Origin: an uncultured Clostridia bacterium
GTDB taxonomy: Bacteria > Bacillota > Clostridia > Oscillospirales > Ruminococcaceae
Direction of reading: 5' to 3'
Assembly (NCBI GenBank): GCA_947625915.1
Contig: CANQPX010000007.1
Coordinates: 1 to 64,000, forward strand
DNA length: 64,000 nucleotides
The position numbers were made by a program, and so were the translations under genes. The notes beneath the pieces were generated by a model that made no database searches, was not told the DNA's origin, and saw nothing but the letters and a program-made list of their open reading frames with translations. Shown here one piece after another: positions 1 to 8,354 of this stretch. Numbering within the stretch: the stretch's first letter is position 1; every line of letters begins with the position of its first letter.

Positions 1-318
1 AACAGAACACAAAAGACCCCCCCGCCGCCCCCACCCCACGCCTTCCCTTATGGTTGTCTGCCCCTCGCATAAATTGGCAAAAAAGGTTATATTCAAAATA
101 AAAGATAAGAACAGAACACAAAAGAACCTCACCGACAACTCCACTCTCAACTTTCCACTCTCAAAACTGTTATGGTTGTCTGCCCCTCGCAAGAAATGGC
201 AAAAAAGGTTATAAGATAAACAAAAGATAAGAATAGAACACTTAAAAGTCCTGTAATAAATGATAAGCTAAACTTTAGGCGCAGGATCAAAACATCAGAA
301 AAACAAAATCCCGCCCGA
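1..318. repeat. Right end of noncoding repeat element (copy A, cut by window edge)
   Basis: No gene is seen here. The stretch carries two copies of a ~65 bp unit beginning TTATGGTTGTCTGCCCCTCG and ending in AAAAGATAAGAA, at about 48 and 172. The same unit recurs at the right flanks of the elements at 8355-9480 and 23890-24935, and inverted in the left arm of the former. The outermost part (about 270-320, with TTTAGGCGCAGGAT and AAAACAAAAT) is the reverse complement of 8429-8480, so the element ends themselves are inverted repeats. The left part of this copy lies outside the window. Confidence 0.75.
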
Positions 319-360
319 ATGCCCGCGGGGGTTCCCCGTAATAAAAAGGAGGAGATCGGT

Positions 361-1656
361 GTGTCGGTAGAGATCAGATCTGTTATAAACGGTTCGCCGG
401 TTTCCGGAAAAGGAATAAAACCGGGAGATGTCCTTGTTACAGTGAACGGTCATGAGATCGAGGACGTCCTTGACTATATGTTCTATTCGTCAGAAAGGAT
501 CGTTAAGATCGGCGTGATATCAAACGGCGAAAAGAAAACTTTTACCGTACGGAAAAACGAGTACGACGACCTCGGTCTGGAGTTTGAAACTTTCCTTATG
601 GATAAGAAACAAAGCTGCTGCAATAAGTGCATTTTCTGCTTCATCGACCAGATGCCGCCCGGTATGCGGGAAACTCTTTACTTCAAGGACGACGACGCAA
701 GACTTTCATTTTTACAGGGAAATTACGTTACTCTGACAAATCTGGATCAAAAGGATATCGACAGGATCATAAAAATGAAACTTGCCATAAATATTTCCGT
801 TCATACTACAAACCCCGAACTTAGGTGCATGATGATGAATAACCGCTTTGCGGGGGAAAAACTTGACTATCTCCGTCAGTTCGCCGAAGCTGGGATCTCT
901 ATGAACTGCCAGATAGTTCTTTGCCCCGGGATAAATGACGGCGCGGAACTGGAACGCACTCTTGCCGATCTGGGAAAACTTATGCCGAATATCCAAAGTA
1001 TTGCCGTTGTTCCCGTAGGTCTGACAAAATTCCGCGAAGGACTTTATCCGCTTACGCTTTTTGACAGGGAAGGCGCGGGAAAGACTATTGACCTGATAGA
1101 AAAATTCCAGAAAGATTTTCTTGAGAAATATGACACAAGACTTGTTTTTCCTGCGGACGAGTTCTATATCACTGCGGAAAGAGAACTTCCCCCCGCCGAA
1201 TTTTATGAGGACTATTCACAATATGAAAACGGCGTGGGAATGATGCGCTCGCTGATAGATGAGTTTGAAAACGCTGCGGAAGATGCGGAAAATGTGGGAA
1301 ATTCCGATGTTTCTATAGTGACGGGCGAACTTGCTTATAAATTTATTGCGGAAATGGTTGAAAAAGTCCGCGAAAAGTGGCATAATATTAATTGTAGGGT
1401 GTATAAGATAAGGAACGATTTTTTTGGTGAAACGATAACCGTTACGGGACTTATCACAGCCCGCGATATCATTGAGCAGCTGAAAGACAAACCTCTGGGA
1501 GATACTTTGCTTATCTCATCAAGTATGATAAAGGCGGACGAGGATATTTTCCTTGACGATCTTTCGATAAATGACGTTGAAAACGCTCTCGGCGTTAAGA
1601 TACGCAAAGTTTCCAATGACGGCTATGAGCTTTTCGATGCGATAACGGGAAATTAA
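361..1656 (+). CDS. DUF512 family protein (PDZ plus radical-SAM-like)
   Basis: The product has an N-terminal PDZ-like stretch (about residues 1-65, with a SGKGIKPGDVLVTVNG-like core) followed by the diagnostic cysteine motif CCNKCIFCFID and the downstream DDDARLSFLQGNYVTLTN block of the DUF512 family, which is widespread in Clostridia and presumed to bind an Fe-S cluster. The cysteines suggest a radical SAM relative; the biochemical role is not established. The ORF track starts at ATG 319, but AAGGAGG at 345-351 sits 9 bases before GTG 361, so GTG 361 is chosen (431 aa). It lies 13 bp upstream of der, and this pairing is common in clostridial genomes. The first bases of the longer ORF overlap the repeat element, another reason to prefer the later start. 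Confidence 0.85.
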   Translation: MSVEIRSVINGSPVSGKGIKPGDVLVTVNGHEIEDVLDYMFYSSERIVKIGVISNGEKKTFTVRKNEYDDLGLEFETFLMDKKQSCCNKCIFCFIDQMPPGMRETLYFKDDDARLSFLQGNYVTLTNLDQKDIDRIIKMKLAINISVHTTNPELRCMMMNNRFAGEKLDYLRQFAEAGISMNCQIVLCPGINDGAELERTLADLGKLMPNIQSIAVVPVGLTKFREGLYPLTLFDREGAGKTIDLIEKFQKDFLEKYDTRLVFPADEFYITAERELPPAEFYEDYSQYENGVGMMRSLIDEFENAAEDAENVGNSDVSIVTGELAYKFIAEMVEKVREKWHNINCRVYKIRNDFFGETITVTGLITARDIIEQLKDKPLGDTLLISSSMIKADEDIFLDDLSINDVENALGVKIRKVSNDGYELFDAITGN

Positions 1657-1669
1657 AGGAGATGATAAC

Positions 1670-3001
1670 ATGGCTTTGCCGATAGTTGCAGTTGTCGGAC
1701 GTCCTAATGTGGGAAAATCCACGCTTTTTAACAAGCTTGTGGGCAAACGGCTCTCAATTGTTGAAGATACGCCGGGCGTTACCCGCGACAGGATATATTC
1801 GGAATGTGAGTGGAGAAACAGGAAATTCATGGTCGTGGATACAGGCGGCATCGAACCCAACAGCGAGGACGTTATCCTGAAACAAATGCGCCGTCAGGCG
1901 GAACTTGCCATTGAAAGAGCAGATGTTATCGTTTTTCTTACGGACGTGAGGATAGGCGTTACCGCCGATGATGAGGACGTTGCCACAATGCTCCGCAAAA
2001 GCGGGAAGCCGATCATTCTTTGCGTAAATAAATGCGACTCCATAGGCGATCCGCCGCCCGAATTCTACGAATTCTACAGCCTCGGTCTGGGCGACCCGAT
2101 AGCAGTTTCCGCTGCTCACGGACACGGCTCGGGAGATATGCTGGACGAAATTTTCAAGCATTTCCCCGAAGAGGATACCGTTAATAATGACGAGGAATAT
2201 ATAAAAGTTGCCGTTATCGGCAAACCTAATGTGGGAAAATCTTCCCTTATAAACCGTATCGCAGGCGAAGAAAGAGTTATCGTTTCCGATATTGCGGGAA
2301 CTACCCGCGACGCTACCGATACAAATGTGGAAAATTCCCACGGAAAGTATATTTTCATAGATACCGCGGGCATACGCAAAAAATCAAAAGTTCTTGAAAA
2401 GATAGAGCATTACAGCGTTCTGCGGGCATATATGGCGGTAGACCGTTCGGACGTGTGCGTTATCCTTATAGATGCAACAGTGGGCTTTACCGAACAGGAT
2501 TCAAAAGTCGCCGGTTACGCCCATGAACAGGGAAAAGCCTGCATTGTTGCCGTAAACAAATGGGACGCAGTTGAAAAAACTGATAATACAATGAACGAGT
2601 TCAAAACAAAACTTGAGGAGAATTTCAGCTTCATGTCGTATGTGCCGTTCATATTTATCTCGGCAAAAACAGGACAGCGCGTGGAAAAGCTTTTCGATAT
2701 GATAAACGATGTCAACAGGCAGAACAGCATGAGAGTTTCAACGGGGATGCTGAACGATGTCCTTGCATATGCCACAACAAGAGTTCAGCCGCCCTCCGAC
2801 AAGGGCAGGAGACTGAAAATTTACTACATGACGCAGCCTTCCACAAAACCGCCTACATTTGTAACGTTCGTAAACAGGGCGGATCTGTTCCACTTTTCCT
2901 ATCAGAGATATCTGGAAAATCAGATACGGCAGACATTCGGTCTGGAAGGAACGCCCGTGCGGTTCATTGTCCGTGAACGGGGAAAAAATGATGATAAATA
3001 G
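1670..3001 (+). CDS. der: Ribosome-biogenesis GTPase Der (EngA)
   Basis: Der is an essential GTPase that assists 50S ribosomal subunit maturation in the cytoplasm. The 443 aa protein shows the family hallmark of two tandem G domains: G1 motifs GRPNVGKST near residue 9 and GKPNVGKSS near residue 180, each followed by a DTxG switch (DTGG, DTAG) and an NKxD motif (NKCD, NKWD). A C-terminal KH-like region follows. The length is normal for the family. ATG 1670 is preceded by AAAGGAG. It is followed at once by plsY and gpsA, a usual Firmicutes order, suggesting one transcript. Confidence 0.97.
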   Translation: MALPIVAVVGRPNVGKSTLFNKLVGKRLSIVEDTPGVTRDRIYSECEWRNRKFMVVDTGGIEPNSEDVILKQMRRQAELAIERADVIVFLTDVRIGVTADDEDVATMLRKSGKPIILCVNKCDSIGDPPPEFYEFYSLGLGDPIAVSAAHGHGSGDMLDEIFKHFPEEDTVNNDEEYIKVAVIGKPNVGKSSLINRIAGEERVIVSDIAGTTRDATDTNVENSHGKYIFIDTAGIRKKSKVLEKIEHYSVLRAYMAVDRSDVCVILIDATVGFTEQDSKVAGYAHEQGKACIVAVNKWDAVEKTDNTMNEFKTKLEENFSFMSYVPFIFISAKTGQRVEKLFDMINDVNRQNSMRVSTGMLNDVLAYATTRVQPPSDKGRRLKIYYMTQPSTKPPTFVTFVNRADLFHFSYQRYLENQIRQTFGLEGTPVRFIVRERGKNDDK

Positions 3002-3012
3002 GAGTCTTGGCT

Positions 3013-3699
3013 ATGGCAAAGCTTATTATTGCGGGAATAATTTCGGTGATAGCTTCTTATCTTCTGGGAAGCTGCAATTCGTCAATAATCGTCGTCCGCC
3101 TTTTGAAACATGAGGACATTCGCGAACATGGCAGCAAAAATGCGGGGCTTACAAATACCCTGCGCTGCTACGGAAAATTCCCCGCGCTGCTGACGCTGCT
3201 GGGAGATCTTGCAAAGGGGATAGTTTCGGTACTGGTGAGCATACTGATCTTCCGCCTTTTTGTGGGAGAAGGCGGCTTTGATGAAAAAACAGTAGGCTAC
3301 ATAGCGGGAATTGCAGCGATACTGGGACATATTTTTCCGATATATTACGGCTTCAGAGGCGGAAAGGGCATACTTGTTTCCTGCTCGATACTGATAGTTA
3401 TAGATTGGCAGACTTTTGTAATAATAATACCGTTTTTTGCTATAGTTCTGCTCATATCGAAATATGTTTCGGTGGCATCCATAGCATCGGCGGTATTTTA
3501 CCCGATATTGACGTTCCTGCTGCATTATTTTGTGGAAAAGATAAGCCTTGACCTTTGCATAACTCATACAATTCTTGTAATGATAACGAGCGCGCTCCTT
3601 ATCTATATGCACAGAACGAATATAAAGCGTTTGCGAAACGGCACGGAAAATAAATTCATTAAAAGCAAGTCGGAAAAAACAAGCGGAAAGGAAGGATAA
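3013..3699 (+). CDS. plsY: Glycerol-3-phosphate acyltransferase PlsY
   Basis: PlsY is a membrane enzyme that transfers an acyl group from acyl phosphate to glycerol 3-phosphate, the first step of phospholipid synthesis. The protein is hydrophobic with about five membrane segments. It carries the family motifs GSCNSS near the N terminus, GSKNAGLTNTLR and FRGGKG. The track begins at TTG 3007, but GGAG at 3001-3004 fits ATG 3013 better. The C-terminal tail is lysine-rich. gpsA, which makes the substrate glycerol 3-phosphate, starts 1 bp after this stop, so the two are very probably translationally coupled. Confidence 0.95.
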   Translation: MAKLIIAGIISVIASYLLGSCNSSIIVVRLLKHEDIREHGSKNAGLTNTLRCYGKFPALLTLLGDLAKGIVSVLVSILIFRLFVGEGGFDEKTVGYIAGIAAILGHIFPIYYGFRGGKGILVSCSILIVIDWQTFVIIIPFFAIVLLISKYVSVASIASAVFYPILTFLLHYFVEKISLDLCITHTILVMITSALLIYMHRTNIKRLRNGTENKFIKSKSEKTSGKEG

Positions 3700-3700
3700 T

Positions 3701-4711
3701 ATGGCAAAGTTCACTATCCTCGGAATGGGCGGCTTCGGATTGAGCCTTGCGGTGATGCTCAATAATTTCGGGCATGATGTTACCGTATGGTCGGCGTTTC
3801 AGCAGGAGATAGACGACATAAAACGCGACGGCGAGAACAAGCAGAAACTTCCCGGAGTAAAGATAAGCGACGAGGTGATCCTTACCAACGATATTTCCGC
3901 GGTGAAGGACGCGGAGATAGTTATTTTCGGTATACCCACACGGAAAGTGCGTGAAGTTGCGAAAAAAGCCGCGCCTTACATTTCCCCCGAAACGGTCATT
4001 GTCAACACAGGCAAAGGCTTGGAGGAAAGTTCTCTTAAAAGAATGAGCGAAGTTATCGGAGAAGAGATCCCCCAAAGTCCGATTGTAGTGCTGAGCGGAC
4101 CTTCTCACGCGGAGGAAGTTGCGCTTGGGATCCCCACAACGGTAGTTGCCGCGTCAAAAGATCAGAAATATGCCGACTATATACAAAGCGTTATGTCCAA
4201 CAATACTTTCCGCATTTATATCAACAGTGATATTGTCGGCTGCGAACTGGGCGGTTCGTTAAAGAACATAATCGCTCTTTGCGCGGGGATCTGTGACGGA
4301 ATGGGACTCGGCGACAACACAAAAGCGGCTCTCATGACAAGAGGGATAACGGAAATTGCCCGCCTTGGAGTCGCATTGGGCGGAAAGAGCGAAACTTTTG
4401 CGGGACTTACGGGGATAGGCGATCTGATCGTTACCTGTACAAGTATGCACAGCCGCAACCGTCGTGCGGGAATACTTATCGGTCAGGGAACGGCACCCGA
4501 AGAAGCGATAGATCAGGTAGGAACGGTGGAAGGTTATCTTTGTACGAAAGCCGCGTATGAACTTGCAAAGAAAGTCGGTGTTGATATGCCGATAACGGAG
4601 CAGTGTTATGAAGTTCTTTTCAACGGACTTAGTGCGAAGTCTGCTCTTACAAATCTTATGGGCAGACCGAAACGTCACGAAACGGAGACTATCTGGGTAG
4701 ACAATGCGTAA
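3701..4711 (+). CDS. gpsA: NAD(P)H-dependent glycerol-3-phosphate dehydrogenase
   Basis: GpsA reduces dihydroxyacetone phosphate to sn-glycerol 3-phosphate for membrane lipid synthesis. The 336 aa protein has an N-terminal Rossmann motif (GMGGFG, residues 8-13), the SGPSHAEE motif, and the catalytic-lysine segment GGSLKNIIALCAGI, followed by GLGDNTKAALMTRG. The length is typical. It is the last gene of the der-plsY-gpsA set. Confidence 0.96.
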   Translation: MAKFTILGMGGFGLSLAVMLNNFGHDVTVWSAFQQEIDDIKRDGENKQKLPGVKISDEVILTNDISAVKDAEIVIFGIPTRKVREVAKKAAPYISPETVIVNTGKGLEESSLKRMSEVIGEEIPQSPIVVLSGPSHAEEVALGIPTTVVAASKDQKYADYIQSVMSNNTFRIYINSDIVGCELGGSLKNIIALCAGICDGMGLGDNTKAALMTRGITEIARLGVALGGKSETFAGLTGIGDLIVTCTSMHSRNRRAGILIGQGTAPEEAIDQVGTVEGYLCTKAAYELAKKVGVDMPITEQCYEVLFNGLSAKSALTNLMGRPKRHETETIWVDNA

Positions 4712-4784
4712 ATAATATTTTGATAGTTATAATTTTGTTGTCAAACAACAGATTATTTTTTAGAAAAACCAATTGTTCTTTATT

Positions 4785-4811
4785 GCCAAACAGCTCACCG
4801 GGCTGTTTGGC
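4785..4811. other. Perfect 10-bp hairpin after gpsA
   Basis: GCCAAACAGC and GCTGTTTGGC form a perfect 10-bp stem around a 7-base loop. No T-run follows on either strand, so it is not a classical intrinsic terminator. It may be a processed 3' end or part of the repeat that follows. Confidence 0.45.
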
Positions 4812-4828
4812 AAGGCATAAATTATAAT

Positions 4829-5015
4829 AGCCGTTAATGCCAAGGGGGCGCCCTCTATCGCAGGGCAGCCCCCTCTTTACGCCTTTGGCGTAAATTCACC
4901 CCTTGCGGAGCTCCTAAAGGCATTAGGGGAATTTCGTCGTCTGCGGACGACGACAATGGGCTTCGCCCCTTGACCCCACCAGCGCGGCTGCGCTGGACCA
5001 GCTTTTCGGGCAAAG
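4829..5015. repeat. Array of short hairpins (repeat-like)
   Basis: No convincing gene lies between gpsA and spoIIIAA. This part contains a run of short palindromes: GGGGGC..GCCCCC, TTTACGCC..GGCGTAAA, CGTCGTC..GACGACG, GGGC-TTC-GCCC and CCAGCGC..GCGCTGG. Such strings of GC stems in an AT-richer setting look like a dispersed intergenic repeat. The 86 aa reverse ORF across it (4877-5137) has low-complexity composition and is treated as spurious. Confidence 0.5.
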
Positions 5016-5069
5016 TTTTGTTTTTCGTTTTTTAGTTTGTCCGCGCCTGATTTTAATTTTTCGATAGTT

Positions 5070-5107
5070 TCAGCCGTTTCCGGAAGAAATTCCGGGAACG
5101 GCTTTTT
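5070..5107 (+). terminator. Rho-independent terminator upstream of spoIIIAA
   Basis: AGCCGTTTCCGGAA pairs with TTCCGGGAACGGCT around a GAAA tetraloop, followed by a run of T. It insulates the spoIIIA operon from the der-plsY-gpsA transcript. Confidence 0.85.
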
Positions 5108-5174
5108 TGTGCGTTCTATGTTCCGGTCAAGCCGCATATTATTGAATATATAAAACCAAAAGGAGAGAGCGGAC

Positions 5175-6062
5175 GTGAAAAAAAATGAACTCGTACACTA
5201 CTTCGGCGGAGAAACAGGAAAAGCACTGCGGAAAATTTCCGATGCGTCTTTTGAGGAAATACGGGAAATAAGACTGCGTACAGACCGCCCCGCGGCGGTC
5301 ACATTGAAAGATTCGATAAGATATATCACAGCCGACGGGAATTTTACATATGCTTCGGAAACTGCTCCGAATGTCTCGTCGGAAGATATAAAACGAACTT
5401 TTGAAGCGGTCTGTCAGTATTCCATACACAGTTTCCAAAAAGAGATCGCGGAGGGCTTTGTTACCGTAAAAGGCGGGCATCGCGTGGGTATCTGCGGAAC
5501 TTTTTCGGGCGGAACGGTGAAAAATATCGGCTCGCTTAATTTCCGCGCCGCAAAAGAAGTTATCGGCTGCTCGGACGAGCTTTTCGGGAAAATTTTCGGC
5601 AAAGGTCTTTGCAGCTTGCTTATAGCGGGTGCGCCGGGTTCGGGGAAAACAACTATCCTGCGGGATATTTCCCGCAGGCTCGGAAAATATTACAGGACTG
5701 CGCTCATTGACGAGCGGGGAGAACTTGCGGCAGTGTGGAACGGGATCCCGCAGAACGATGTGGGCGTAAATACCGATGTTTTTGACGGATACGACAAGCC
5801 GACAGGGATCATGACAGCTGTACGGGTCATGTCTCCGCAGATAGTTATATGCGATGAAATAGGTTCGGGAGACGATATGGAAGCGGTCAGAACTGCTTTG
5901 CAAAGCGGCGTACGGGTCGCTGCATCTATACACGCATCTTCTTTGGACGAGCTCGGGCGAAAGGGCATTGACCCTGATATGTTCGGGAATATCGCGGTAC
6001 TTTCCGATGCGGGAACTCCGCCGAAAATATATATTTCGGAAAGGATTGGAAAAAATGATTAA
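5175..6062 (+). CDS. spoIIIAA: Stage III sporulation ATPase SpoIIIAA
   Basis: SpoIIIAA is the cytoplasmic ATPase of the SpoIIIA-SpoIIQ channel between mother cell and forespore, related to type II/IV secretion ATPases. The 295 aa protein shows a Walker A motif GAPGSGKTT near residue 155, a Walker B-like VICDEIG, and an arginine/histidine-rich segment (SIHASS) after it. It starts at GTG 5175, preceded by AAAAGGAGAG. It overlaps spoIIIAB by 8 bp and is the first gene of the operon. A SigE promoter is expected from the family, but I could not assign one with confidence. Confidence 0.95.
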   Translation: MKKNELVHYFGGETGKALRKISDASFEEIREIRLRTDRPAAVTLKDSIRYITADGNFTYASETAPNVSSEDIKRTFEAVCQYSIHSFQKEIAEGFVTVKGGHRVGICGTFSGGTVKNIGSLNFRAAKEVIGCSDELFGKIFGKGLCSLLIAGAPGSGKTTILRDISRRLGKYYRTALIDERGELAAVWNGIPQNDVGVNTDVFDGYDKPTGIMTAVRVMSPQIVICDEIGSGDDMEAVRTALQSGVRVAASIHASSLDELGRKGIDPDMFGNIAVLSDAGTPPKIYISERIGKND

Positions 6063-6558
6063 ATATATTTGCATAGTGATGATCGTTTCGGCGTCTGCAT
6101 TGGGCGGGATATATTTTTCTTCCGCACTGAAAAACAGAGTTATTTCACTTAAACGGATAAATTATATGCTCGAAGAGATATACATAATGCTGCGGTACCG
6201 TTCGGCAACGGTCTATGAGATAGCTGAAACGCTTTGTAATGATGAAAGATTTTCGGAACTCGCTTTTTTGAAGGAAATAAGATCTTCTGCGGAAAATTCC
6301 TTTCAGGAAAGCTGGTGCAGAGCGGTAGAAAAAAATATCCCGCGCGGATTGAAAAAAAGCGACTGCGAACTGCTCATGAACATCGGCAGAAAACTCGGTA
6401 CAAGCGATCTTGAAGGTCAGCTTGGCGCGGTAAAGCTTCGTCAGGCGGAAACTGCGGCGGCAGTTTCTTCCGCCGAGGAAGAATATTCGCGTAAAGCAAA
6501 GCTTTACCGTACATTGGGCGTTCTTACAGGAGCTTTTATCGCAATAATGCTTGTCTGA
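6055..6558 (+). CDS. spoIIIAB: Stage III sporulation protein SpoIIIAB
   Basis: SpoIIIAB resembles GspF-type membrane proteins and belongs to the SpoIIIA channel. The 167 aa product has membrane segments at both ends (IKYICIVMIVSASALGG and GVLTGAFIAIMLV) with a helical middle part including LGTSDLEGQL. ATG 6055 overlaps the spoIIIAA stop, so translation is probably coupled. The longer track ORF from 5968 is only read-through in the spoIIIAA region. Confidence 0.93.
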   Translation: MIKYICIVMIVSASALGGIYFSSALKNRVISLKRINYMLEEIYIMLRYRSATVYEIAETLCNDERFSELAFLKEIRSSAENSFQESWCRAVEKNIPRGLKKSDCELLMNIGRKLGTSDLEGQLGAVKLRQAETAAAVSSAEEEYSRKAKLYRTLGVLTGAFIAIMLV

Positions 6559-6588
6559 CGTCAGGCAGACCGCAAAGGAGGTCAGAGC

Positions 6589-6783
6589 GTGGAACTTGAT
6601 CTGGTTTTTAAGATAGCGGGAGTCGGGATCATCGTAGCGGTGTTAAGTATGCTTTTAAAGAAAGCCGACAGAGACGAATATGCTATGATGACGGCGATCG
6701 CGGGGCTGATAGTTGTTCTGGCAATGATAATAAACGAGATAGCCGAACTTTTTGCAACGGTAAAAACAGTATTCGGATTTTGA
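6589..6783 (+). CDS. spoIIIAC: Stage III sporulation protein SpoIIIAC
   Basis: A 64 aa protein with two membrane segments (FKIAGVGIIVAVLSMLL and MTAIAGLIVVLAMIINEIAELF), the usual size and shape of SpoIIIAC. It starts at GTG 6589, 8 bp after AAAGGAGG. Its position between AB and AD matches the conserved operon order. Confidence 0.93.
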   Translation: MELDLVFKIAGVGIIVAVLSMLLKKADRDEYAMMTAIAGLIVVLAMIINEIAELFATVKTVFGF

Positions 6784-6823
6784 AATATCCGCGAAATAAA
6801 ATTCCGTGGAAGGAAATGGGAAA

Positions 6824-7207
6824 ATGAAGATCGTTTCTATAGCCGGGCTTTGCATAATAGCGGCGATACTTTGCAAATTGTTTTCAAACGAGGGAAAAGA
6901 GTATGCGCTTTATATAAAGATCGCCGCCGCTGCGTCGGTAATGTCGGCAGTGATGATATATATTTCTCCCATAGCGGAAACGGTGAGGGAAATTTACGAG
7001 CGCGCAGGTGCGGACAAGGAGTATCTCACGATACTTTTCAAAGCATTGGGGATATGTTATATAACGCAGTTTGCGTGTGACATCTGCAAAGACAGCGGCG
7101 AAAACGCTCTTGCGACCCATGCGGAACTTGCGGGAAAAGTTTCGCTGATGATGATAGCATTACCGTTGTTCAAGTCGCTTGCGGACGTGATAGACGGGTT
7201 CATGTGA
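6824..7207 (+). CDS. spoIIIAD: Stage III sporulation protein SpoIIIAD
   Basis: A roughly 127 aa membrane protein with about four hydrophobic segments and the family signature KALGICYITQFACDICKDSGE. ATG 6824 with AAGGAAATGGG upstream is preferred to the GTG at 6806 given in the track. Fourth gene of spoIIIA. Confidence 0.92.
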   Translation: MKIVSIAGLCIIAAILCKLFSNEGKEYALYIKIAAAASVMSAVMIYISPIAETVREIYERAGADKEYLTILFKALGICYITQFACDICKDSGENALATHAELAGKVSLMMIALPLFKSLADVIDGFM

Positions 7208-7217
7208 GGATAGAAAA

Positions 7218-8354
7218 ATGAAAAGATCTTTATGGATATTCTTTATATCTTCTGTAATTTTTCTTTTCGGGCATGGGATAATCGCATATGCTGAAAATGA
7301 TATTGCGGAAGAACTGAAAATAGATACCGGCAGCATTTCGGACGAACTTTCGCCTGAAATACTTGAAATTCTTGAAGAAAATGCTATTACTCCCGACAAT
7401 ACCGATAATATGACAAAAATAACTCCGTCGGAAATTTTCGGTTACATATTTAAAACATTCAAAGAAGCCGCGGTAAGACCGTTAAAATTGTTGGCAGCGC
7501 TTATGGCGGTGATATTGACCGCATCGGTGACGGGCAGCATGGAGGACAGCATATCCAGCAAGCCGCTTTCAAAGATCTTCGGGATAATAAGCGTACTTGT
7601 TTCCGTAGGTGTGATCTCTCCTGCGGTGTCGGAGTGTATAACATCTGCGGCAAAGACACTTGATTCGGGCGGAATGTTCATGATGGGGTATGTTCCGGTA
7701 TTTGCGGGGATAACGGCTTCATCGGGAAGTGTTACATCGGCAGTGGTATACAATATGCTTGTTATCATGGCAGCGGAAGTATCCGTCAGGCTTTCGGGCA
7801 GCGTGATCGTTCCCGCGCTTTCGGTATGTATGGCGGCAGGAATAGTCGAAGCAGTAGATCCCGAGCTGCGGCTCTCGGGTATAACCGAAGCGGTAAAGAA
7901 TATAGTAACATTTCTGCTTGGGTTCATAATGACGATATTTCTCGGGCTGCTATCGCTGCAGAGCATAGTTGGGGCATCGGCTGACACGCTTGGAGCAAAG
8001 GCGGCGAAGTTCATGGTATCGAATTTTGTTCCCGTAATAGGCGGGGCGGTCGCGGACACTTACGCGACGGTAAAGAACAGTTTAGGGCTTTTGCGCGGGG
8101 GAGTCGGATTTTTCGGTATAGCAGTAATATTCATAATGCTCATACCGCCGATCGTCGAAGTATTGGCTATGAAGCTTATGTTCATGGCGGCGGAAGTAGC
8201 GGCGGAGCTTTTTGGTGTCAAGCAGATGAAGGTACTTATAAAGAACACCAACTGGATATTATCCACGATTTTCAGTATACTTGTATCATTTTCGGTAATG
8301 CTGATAATTTCCACTGCAATACTAATGCTTGTGGGGCTTAACACTCAGTGTTGA
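7218..8354 (+). CDS. spoIIIAE: Stage III sporulation protein SpoIIIAE
   Basis: A 378 aa polytopic membrane protein with an N-terminal signal-like segment, an acidic extracellular stretch (residues 24-75) and at least six hydrophobic segments, as in SpoIIIAE of Bacillus and Clostridia. It is required for the mother cell-forespore channel. The usual next gene, spoIIIAF, is 1.18 kb away here, because a noncoding repeat element lies in between. Confidence 0.94.
   Translation: MKRSLWIFFISSVIFLFGHGIIAYAENDIAEELKIDTGSISDELSPEILEILEENAITPDNTDNMTKITPSEIFGYIFKTFKEAAVRPLKLLAALMAVILTASVTGSMEDSISSKPLSKIFGIISVLVSVGVISPAVSECITSAAKTLDSGGMFMMGYVPVFAGITASSGSVTSAVVYNMLVIMAAEVSVRLSGSVIVPALSVCMAAGIVEAVDPELRLSGITEAVKNIVTFLLGFIMTIFLGLLSLQSIVGASADTLGAKAAKFMVSNFVPVIGGAVADTYATVKNSLGLLRGGVGFFGIAVIFIMLIPPIVEVLAMKLMFMAAEVAAELFGVKQMKVLIKNTNWILSTIFSILVSFSVMLIISTAILMLVGLNTQC

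Noticed and set aside
4877-5137. 86 aa reverse ORF upstream of spoIIIAA
   Set aside because: It spans the hairpin array and terminator, with Arg/Pro-rich low-complexity composition.
7442-8059. 205 aa reverse ORF inside spoIIIAE
   Set aside because: It is a shadow of spoIIIAE in another frame, with a Ser/Thr/Ile-rich composition typical of such frames.
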